From positions 1 to 33,101 of the forward strand of contig CALHXU010000241.1 of the NCBI GenBank assembly GCA_938040365.1: 33,101 bases of DNA, read 5' to 3'. The notes beneath the pieces were generated by a model. The model did not search any database. It was not told the origin of the DNA and was given only the letters and a program-made list of their open reading frames with translations. A program made the translations under genes and the position numbers. Origin of the DNA: an uncultured Acidimicrobiales bacterium (GTDB lineage: Bacteria > Actinomycetota > Acidimicrobiia > Acidimicrobiales > SHLQ01). This document shows positions 26,599 through 33,101 of this stretch, in pieces; position 1 is the first letter of the stretch; every line of letters begins with the position of its first letter.

Positions 26599-27717
26599 TC
26601 AACCCTGAGTTGTGAGCGCGGAGTCTCGAGAGAACCGATAGCGGAAGGCAAGCCAGGCAAACAGTCCACTTGCGATCGGAAACCACAGTGACACGCCCCG
26701 ATACGCAAGAACGGCGACGGCCGCAGCGTCACTTGGGATACCCGAAAGCGTGAGCACGCCGGTGAGGCCAACCTCGACGAATCCAAAGCCGCCCGGGGTG
26801 ATCGAGATCATCGATAGCACGGCGCCCGACGCGTAGGCGACCATGACAAGGCTGAGTCGAGGCTCGGCATCTACTGCGTATAACGCAAAGACGAGCACGA
26901 GGTAGTCGAACGTCCAGTTCAAAGCGCTCGCAGCTGTGGCCTGCGGCCAGCGTTTTCCAAGCAACGACGAGAGCCGATCCCGTTCGGAGACGAGGGTCGA
27001 CGGTTCGACCCCCCAGTCCTTCTTGAATACCCTCCCGGCGATCTTCAGAATTCGATCGAGAACCACGCCGGCGATCAGAAGGGGCTTGGTTCGTCGAAGC
27101 GCAACAAAGCCAACGCCGAGCACGAGGGCACACAACACCGCAGATGCGATAGCGATTGGCGAGAGGCCTTCGGGAATCGGCGCTCCGAAGAAGGCGATCG
27201 TAAAGCCGACCGCTGGGATCGCGGCGAGCGCAGCCGTCGACAGAACCGATGTTGCAGCGAGCGCTCCTGCAGCAGATGCGGGGCTCGTTCCACTCACTGC
27301 CAGCATGCGATAGAGCGCGGCGCCACCCGCTGCTGGTCCGCCGCCACCCGGGACTACTCGGCTGATCGAGTTGGAAGTTAATTGGCTTGTCGCTGCTACG
27401 AACCAGGACACCTTCGGAAGCAAGATCCTGATCAACCACCACAGGCACGCAAAGCTTGCGATCTCGGCGGCGATCATTGCGGCGAACCAACGGGCGTCGA
27501 TCGTGCGCAACCGTTCTGCGCTGCTGAGGACTTCGAGCAACCGGTCGAAGAGCTGCGGTGCAAAGAACGAAAGGATGAGCACAATCGTTGCAAGAACCAT
27601 CGCTCGGCGAACGGCGCCACCGATGAAATCGAAGTCCTGGGTGGTCGAGTCGTCGCCGTTAACACCGTTTTGTGATGTCAGTACCGTCTCATCACGGTCC
27701 GGCGAATCGATGGACAT
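26599..27717 (-). CDS. Lysylphosphatidylglycerol synthase TM-region (YbhN/UPF0104-like) integral membrane protein
   Basis: Start at MSIDSPDRDE (27717); multiple TM segments, SNSISRVVPGGGGPAAGGAALYRML, ISITPGGFGFVEVGLTGVL. Confidence 0.85.
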   Translation of the reverse strand: MSIDSPDRDETVLTSQNGVNGDDSTTQDFDFIGGAVRRAMVLATIVLILSFFAPQLFDRLLEVLSSAERLRTIDARWFAAMIAAEIASFACLWWLIRILLPKVSWFVAATSQLTSNSISRVVPGGGGPAAGGAALYRMLAVSGTSPASAAGALAATSVLSTAALAAIPAVGFTIAFFGAPIPEGLSPIAIASAVLCALVLGVGFVALRRTKPLLIAGVVLDRILKIAGRVFKKDWGVEPSTLVSERDRLSSLLGKRWPQATAASALNWTFDYLVLVFALYAVDAEPRLSLVMVAYASGAVLSMISITPGGFGFVEVGLTGVLTLSGIPSDAAAVAVLAYRGVSLWFPIASGLFAWLAFRYRFSRDSALTTQG

Positions 27718-27829
27718 CTCCCAATCGTACAGCGGCCTCACCAACGGCGCCCGTCGAGCCGAGGACGGACCCCGCTTTCCTTCCAAGCCTTGCGGACGTA
27801 GCGCGTACGGACGCTAGTCTCCACTTCCA

Positions 27830-28465
27830 ATGAGTTCTTCAACGACGCACGGAACGAGGGGCCGGTTCATTGCATTCGAAGGCGGCGATGGGTCGGGGAA
27901 ATCGACCCAAGCAGGCCTGCTCGCTGAAACATTCGATGCCACGCTTACCCGCGAACCAGGTGGCACTATCGTCAGTACGAAAATTCGCGAGCTGGTCCTC
28001 GACCCTGCCCACCCCGAGCTCACCGCACGTACCGAAGCGCTACTCATGGCTGCGGCCCGAGCCCAGCACGTCGAGGAATTGATCGTGCCCACACTCGAGA
28101 GCGGGCGAGACGTGGTCTCAGACCGGTACGTTGCCTCCTCGCTCGCGTACCAAGGCGTTGGGCGCGGTCTCGGTGTCGATCTCATTGCTGACCTGAACGC
28201 CTTTGCGACCGCAGGCCTCGAACCCGACCTCACCGTCTTGCTCGATACCGACCCAGTAGCTGCGCGGTCTCGCCTTGGCGACGACCTCGATCGCATCGAA
28301 GAAGCCGGTGCCGACCTCGGCCTTCGAGTCGTCGAGTGCTATCGCTCGTTCGCAGCTGACGCTCCCGACAAATGGGTCGTTGTCGACGCCAACGGCTCAA
28401 TCGGCGACGTGGCATCTCGGGTTCACGCTGCCGTCACCGAACGACTCGGACGGGGCGCGCCGTGA
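27830..28465 (+). CDS. tmk: Thymidylate kinase
   Basis: GRFIAFEGGDGSGKSTQAGLLAE, TREPGGT, VSDRYVASSLAYQGVGRGLG. Confidence 0.97.
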   Translation: MSSSTTHGTRGRFIAFEGGDGSGKSTQAGLLAETFDATLTREPGGTIVSTKIRELVLDPAHPELTARTEALLMAAARAQHVEELIVPTLESGRDVVSDRYVASSLAYQGVGRGLGVDLIADLNAFATAGLEPDLTVLLDTDPVAARSRLGDDLDRIEEAGADLGLRVVECYRSFAADAPDKWVVVDANGSIGDVASRVHAAVTERLGRGAP

Positions 28466-29508
28466 CGACCGACGATCCGTTCGCGGACATCATTGGCCAA
28501 GAACGCGCCGTTGCTTTGCTTCGATCCGCAGTTCCGAACCCGGTGCATGCCTACCTGTTTGTCGGTCCGCGCGGAGCTGGTAAGCGCCGGGCTGCCGTTC
28601 GAATGGCTGGCGAGCTCGTCGGGGCCGAGTCCGACCGCGTGCGCAACCGCAACCTCGCAGTCCGTGAAGAGCATCCCGATGTTGTGGTCGTCGACCCCGG
28701 TGGCAACACCTATCTGATGGAGGAAGCAGAGGACATCATCGTCGAAGCATCTCGATCCCCGAAGGAATCAGGGCGAAAGGTCCTCATTCTCAACAGGTTT
28801 CACGATGCTGACGACAAAGTCGCGGCCACGCTCCTAAAGACGATCGAAGAACCGCCCGCGTCGACGATGTTCATCTTGCTGTCCGAGCACGTTCCGCCCG
28901 GCCACATCACCGTTGCGTCGCGATCGGTCAACGTCGACTTCCCTGCGGTGAACGAAGGCAAGATCGCGGAGGCGCTCATTGACCGTGGCGTCGATGCCGG
29001 GCTCGCTGAAGCGACTGCGCGTGGGGCATGTGGCGATGTGAATCGGGCCGAGTTATTACTCACCGACGAATCGTTCGTTGCGAGACGAGATCTTTGGTGG
29101 GGCCTTCCCTCGCGCCTCGATGGAACTGGCTATGCGGTGAGTCAGATCGTTTCAGAGATCGTCGCGGTCGTCGACGAGGCGCAGCGACCGCTCGACGAGA
29201 AGCATGCTCGTGAGGTCGAAGCGATGAACGAAACCGAGGAGCTCACCGGTACTCGTGGCTCGGGTCGTAAGGCCATGGAGGCTCGCCACAAGCGAGAGGT
29301 TCGACTCCATCGCACCGATGAATGGCGTATGGGTCTCGCAACGCTCGCGCACCGATACCGAGACGAACTGGTAAGCGGTTCGATCGAGACCGACGTCTTC
29401 TCATCGCTCAACGACTCGACCGCCGCGCTCGCTCGGAACCCGAACCCCGACCTGTGGCTGGCGACCACGTTGTTGTCGTTGCCCGCTATTTCCGGAGCGC
29501 GACCGTAG
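28462..29508 (+). CDS. holB: DNA polymerase III delta' subunit
   Basis: GTG start overlapping the tmk stop (GTGA); [58 protein letters not shown]. Confidence 0.93.
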   Translation: MTTDDPFADIIGQERAVALLRSAVPNPVHAYLFVGPRGAGKRRAAVRMAGELVGAESDRVRNRNLAVREEHPDVVVVDPGGNTYLMEEAEDIIVEASRSPKESGRKVLILNRFHDADDKVAATLLKTIEEPPASTMFILLSEHVPPGHITVASRSVNVDFPAVNEGKIAEALIDRGVDAGLAEATARGACGDVNRAELLLTDESFVARRDLWWGLPSRLDGTGYAVSQIVSEIVAVVDEAQRPLDEKHAREVEAMNETEELTGTRGSGRKAMEARHKREVRLHRTDEWRMGLATLAHRYRDELVSGSIETDVFSSLNDSTAALARNPNPDLWLATTLLSLPAISGARP

Positions 29509-30403
29509 AAACTGAATGGTTGGCGCCCTTGGTGAGGATGCAGCTGGCCCTCGGCCGCGTCGGCGCAATGTTTTGGCGAAGGTTGGGAGCGTTGATGTTG
29601 TCCCAGATGTCTGACGCCACCTCGGCGGCTTCTGCGCTACCGAGTTCCGCATAGTGTCGGAAATATGAGTCCGGATTCGAAAAGACCGAGGCTCGCAAGA
29701 GGAGGAAACGCTCCACGTACCACTGCTTGATCAAGGCCTCTTCAGCATCGACATAGATCGAGAAATCGAAGAAGTCAGACACGAACAGGTTTGACGAGTT
29801 CGGGTTTCCCTGCAGCACGTTGAGCCCCTCGACGATCAAAACATCGGGCTGGCGAATCTCTTCGACCGTGTCGGGAACGATGTCATACACGAGGTGGGAG
29901 TAGACGGGAACGCGAACGACTGGATCTCCCGACTTCACCGCACGAAGCGTGTCGATCAGGGCACCGGTGTTGTAGCTCTCAGGGAACCCCTTGCGTTCCA
30001 TCAGGCCGAGGCGTTCGAGTTCTGCGTTTGGATAGAGATAGCCGTCGGTGGTCAACAGGCCGACATTTGGATGGTCGTCCCAGCTCGACAAGAGCGACTG
30101 GAGTACTCGTGCTGTGGTGCTCTTGCCGACGGCGACACTGCCGCCGATTCCGATGATGTAGGGGACCGGTACTGGGGCCGTTCCGAGGAAGGTGTCGGCT
30201 ACCGTTGCCAATTGCTGGGTCTTTGTGATGTGGAGGTTGAGCAACCGCGACAGCGGAAGGTAGACCTCTTCGACCTCGTCAAGGTCGAGGCGTTCCTGGA
30301 TTCCGCGAATTCCGTCGAGGTGTTCGGCGGTCAAGGTCAGCGGGGTCGAGGACCGCAACGTTGCCCATTCGGCGCGACCGAACTCCTCAAACCGATGATC
30401 CAC
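29486..30403 (-). CDS. coaA: Pantothenate kinase type I
   Basis: [69 protein letters not shown]. Confidence 0.97.
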   Translation of the reverse strand: MDHRFEEFGRAEWATLRSSTPLTLTAEHLDGIRGIQERLDLDEVEEVYLPLSRLLNLHITKTQQLATVADTFLGTAPVPVPYIIGIGGSVAVGKSTTARVLQSLLSSWDDHPNVGLLTTDGYLYPNAELERLGLMERKGFPESYNTGALIDTLRAVKSGDPVVRVPVYSHLVYDIVPDTVEEIRQPDVLIVEGLNVLQGNPNSSNLFVSDFFDFSIYVDAEEALIKQWYVERFLLLRASVFSNPDSYFRHYAELGSAEAAEVASDIWDNINAPNLRQNIAPTRPRASCILTKGANHSVSTVALRK

Positions 30404-30478
30404 GCCAGCATTGTGCCAGCAAATGTCGCGAAAGTGCGAAACGGTCCAGCTCGTCTGTATGCAGTCGAGCTGTTCTGA

Positions 30479-30841
30479 CTATGCGGCTACTGCCGTAACT
30501 TCGTACTCGGTGATGTCGATCTCAGAGATCGTCGGAATCGACATTCCAAGCGTGTTTACCGCCGTGGTTGTCGGAGCCGTACCTCGCAGGAAATGTGACA
30601 ACTCGAGGTGCGCAATGCTCGTGAGCCACTCGACATCGTTTGCGTCTCGGTCGTCGCGCTTCATGCGAACCTGTGCTGCCTTGGCGAAGGTTTCGCCGAG
30701 GAGTTCAGCGGCCCGTACTGCGTTGCCTGCACGGCGAATGAAGAAGTCCGAGAGTTCTCGGCCTCGCTCGCCGTAAACGACGGCTGCGAGCTCTGCATCG
30801 ATCTCGTGGGGGGTGCGTGTGTTGCTTATCAATCCTGCCAT
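30479..30841 (-). CDS. Small protein resembling sigma-70 region 2 (ECF-like) without region 4
   Basis: GRELSDFFIRRAGNAVRAAELLGETFAKAAQVRMKRDDRDANDVEWLTSIAHLELSHFLRG aligns by eye to ECF region 2 (FF.RR.....AAEL.GETFAKA...WL..IA..EL..FLR); 120 aa total. Confidence 0.6.
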   Translation of the reverse strand: MAGLISNTRTPHEIDAELAAVVYGERGRELSDFFIRRAGNAVRAAELLGETFAKAAQVRMKRDDRDANDVEWLTSIAHLELSHFLRGTAPTTTAVNTLGMSIPTISEIDITEYEVTAVAA

Positions 30842-30947
30842 GGGTGTAACTTCGTGCCGAAAATACCCAAACTTTAGTCATTTCTGGGTCATTCGATCTA
30901 GAAGCGCAAACTGGCCCAGCTCACCACCGCACGATCTGACCGTCTGG

Positions 30948-32348
30948 CTATGGGGAGAGCTGCTTTTCTTTGCGAGTCGGCAGCGGCAGCAATGTGGCGA
31001 GCTCTCGGTTTTCTGCTGGATCGAGGATCCCGTGCTGTACACACGCCGGAATGAGCTCATCGGAGTCGGGGTGGCCCATGGTGTAGGCGCAGGCTTCGAG
31101 ACGCTCTTGTGCTTCGAGGATTCGAGGGTCGACCGCTCGAGTCCCGGCCTGGATATGTTCCCAACCAGCTGCAGTATCGGCGGCATCGATGAATTGATGC
31201 ATCACAAATGTCGTGGCGGTTGCCTTCCACCACGGCTGGGCAACGCCGCCGCCACGTTCGGCAAAGCGGCGCGCAAACTGGACAATCTCGGGGACGACAT
31301 CGGGTCGGCGTGCAATGCAGCGAAGGATGCGCACTGCTGATTCAGCTCGTCCACGGAGAATGAAGTTGCCAGGGAACGCGTCGTACCACGATTCGACCAT
31401 TGCGTGATCGAGGGGCTCGTCATCGTCGAGCAGCGGCACATAGGTGTCGCCGAGATAGGCCCCCCAGGTCACCCGATTGCATCGGGTATCGCCGACCTGC
31501 ATTGCGTTGTAACCAAGCGTCGTGCCGGCGCCGCGTTCGACCTCGCCCCACACAACATCGGAGGTGAGCTCGCGGTATCCCTCGGCCCATCGAGACTCAT
31601 TGCCGATGTACGCAGCGGGTTGGAACGAAAACATGCGCCAGCCCTGTGCGTGACAGCTACGGACAATATCGGCGACATCATCGAGGTTCTCGAGGGTGAC
31701 CGTCATATTGTGCGCGAGGTAGTTCGTGATGCCGTAGTCGGCTTCGAGGCGGTCGAACATCGCACAAAAAGCGGCGCGGTACTCGTGGAGTTCTTGTTCG
31801 GATTGTGGCTTTTTGATGCCCGTGCGGCCAACCATCGTCGTATCGAAATGCGCGGCGAAGGAAAGGTGCGGGAAGCGAGGTTCGTCGTTTTCATCCACCG
31901 CGATGGCTCGGAGGTAGTCGTAGTTGAAGTCGCCGTGGGTGAAGCTCATCGGGATGCGGCCGTGCGCCCGCATCGTCGCAATGGCCGCTGCGTGATCGCC
32001 AGGCTCGAGGAGGCTCACCTCGCCACCGATGAGCTGGGCGTAGGTTCCCCATCCGCGTTGCGAAGACAGATACTTCATCTGCCGGCCGACCTGCTCTCGG
32101 GTGTGCGGTCCGTCGACCCGTACCTTGTTCGCGTCGGCCGAGTGGTAGCACGGCTTGCACGCAAAGTTGCACTTTGGAAAGACGCCGTGGGTTGCTTCAC
32201 AGCCCGTGGTCTTTCGGCCGAGCATTTGGCCCGGAACTTGGTTCCGTTCGGGGAGCGACGCAAAGCGCTTGGCGAGGAAGGCAGCTGCCTCGGGGTCGAC
32301 GGGCCGACTCGCTTCTTCGAAGCTGCGAAGTCGGTGCAGCAATGTCAT
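30948..32348 (-). CDS. Radical SAM protein of unassigned function
   Basis: ATG at 32348 (MTLLHRLRSFEEA); CX3CX2C motif FPKCNFACKPCYHSADANKV; ~466 aa. Confidence 0.8.
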   Translation of the reverse strand: MTLLHRLRSFEEASRPVDPEAAAFLAKRFASLPERNQVPGQMLGRKTTGCEATHGVFPKCNFACKPCYHSADANKVRVDGPHTREQVGRQMKYLSSQRGWGTYAQLIGGEVSLLEPGDHAAAIATMRAHGRIPMSFTHGDFNYDYLRAIAVDENDEPRFPHLSFAAHFDTTMVGRTGIKKPQSEQELHEYRAAFCAMFDRLEADYGITNYLAHNMTVTLENLDDVADIVRSCHAQGWRMFSFQPAAYIGNESRWAEGYRELTSDVVWGEVERGAGTTLGYNAMQVGDTRCNRVTWGAYLGDTYVPLLDDDEPLDHAMVESWYDAFPGNFILRGRAESAVRILRCIARRPDVVPEIVQFARRFAERGGGVAQPWWKATATTFVMHQFIDAADTAAGWEHIQAGTRAVDPRILEAQERLEACAYTMGHPDSDELIPACVQHGILDPAENRELATLLPLPTRKEKQLSP

Positions 32349-32428
32349 GGTGTGAACTTTCCGGGGAGAGAGTGGTGGATAGGGGAACACCAACGTGGGT
32401 GCCTTAACATTCCCGCTGAGATCAACTT

Positions 32429-33088
32429 ATGAAACGTCCGCAATTTTCTCTCGCACTCATCAGGCTTATCGTCCTCGCGGTTCTTTTGACTGCGGCAACG
32501 GCCACGGTTGCGATCGTTGGCACCGACGGCATTGGTGAACTCATGGAAAATGCAGCCGAGAGTCGGGCTGGGGTTCTGGCGCTCTGTGGTCTGATCATCT
32601 TGGGCGTAGTGATTATGGTGCCAGGCACGCTCGGAACGTTAACCGCTGGTGCTTTGCTTGGGTTCACAGTCGGTTTCCCGGTCGCGTACTTCTCGGCGTT
32701 GATTGGCTTGATTATCGCGTTCTTCATCTCTCGAGCTGTCGGCCAAGAGGGCATGCAACAACTCCTCGGGGATCGAATGACCTCGATCGACGATTGGCTG
32801 ATGAAGAACGATTTCCTCTCGATGCTGGTGCTGCGGTTGTTGCCCGTCGTACCGTTCAACGCGTTGAACTATGCAGCTGGCCTGACCGGTGTTCGGACGA
32901 GTCGCTACATTGCCGCATCTGCGATCGGGATCGCGCCGGGGTCCGCGTTGTCGGCCTTTGCAGCCTCTCGCGCCGACGATATGAGAAGCACGCCATTTAT
33001 CATCGCCGCCGTCGCACTAGCCTTCTTCACCCTCGCCAGCATCGTCATCGCCCGACGGTTCACCAAGGGGCGCGATACCGTCCAATAA
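32429..33088 (+). CDS. TVP38/TMEM64 (DedA/SNARE-associated) family membrane protein
   Basis: MVPGTLGTLTAGALLGFTVGFPVAYFSALIGLIIAFFISRAVG, LRLLPVVPFNALNYAAGLTGVRTSRYIAAS. Confidence 0.93.
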   Translation: MKRPQFSLALIRLIVLAVLLTAATATVAIVGTDGIGELMENAAESRAGVLALCGLIILGVVIMVPGTLGTLTAGALLGFTVGFPVAYFSALIGLIIAFFISRAVGQEGMQQLLGDRMTSIDDWLMKNDFLSMLVLRLLPVVPFNALNYAAGLTGVRTSRYIAASAIGIAPGSALSAFAASRADDMRSTPFIIAAVALAFFTLASIVIARRFTKGRDTVQ

Positions 33089-33101
33089 CGGTATTTCGGG
33101 G

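Noticed and set aside
30951-30995. Possible additional copy of the hairpin repeat (tgcttttctttgcgagtcggcagcggcag)
   Set aside because: Order and arms do not match the repeat unit, and the stretch encodes the C-terminus of the radical SAM protein.
31404-32432. 342-aa ORF antisense to the radical SAM gene
   Set aside because: The opposite strand has the CX3CX2C motif and a coherent protein; this frame has no recognisable domain.

Overview
This window is a gene-dense, high-GC actinobacterial chromosome segment. Codon usage, GTG/TTG starts, BldG-type partner switching and an MhuD-like enzyme fit Actinomycetota, possibly marine Acidimicrobiia, but that placement is inference. I found no rRNA, tRNA, transposase, phage gene or CRISPR array. 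Most genes are housekeeping: hemY (partial)-hemE, a HelD/HelR-type RNAP-recycling helicase, Lhr, gnd, an MrfA/YprA-type helicase divergent from a bldG-like STAS gene and an RsbW-like kinase, nhaA, topA, an LPG-synthase-TM protein, tmk-holB, coaA and a TVP38 protein. The less ordinary items are: (1) a tandem array of about 6-7 hairpin repeats (arms CTGCCGC/GCGGCAG plus a T-rich tail, ~51-54 nt period) between lhr and gnd; (2) a TadE/G-like secreted protein with serial Cys-pair motifs suggesting a tethered beta-propeller, whose start codon lies in a GNRA-capped hairpin; (3) a LacI-controlled operon of a 39-codon small ORF, an HpsN-type HisD homologue and an SDR, joined by GTGA overlaps, with a near-perfect palindromic operator; (4) a sigma-70 region-2-only small protein with no region 4; (5) an MhuD-like heme monooxygenase followed by a possibly structured leader ahead of an Fn3 lipoprotein; (6) a disordered tail-anchored protein next to topA; (7) an unassigned CX3CX2C radical SAM protein. 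All homology calls come from reading the sequence; no database search was run.
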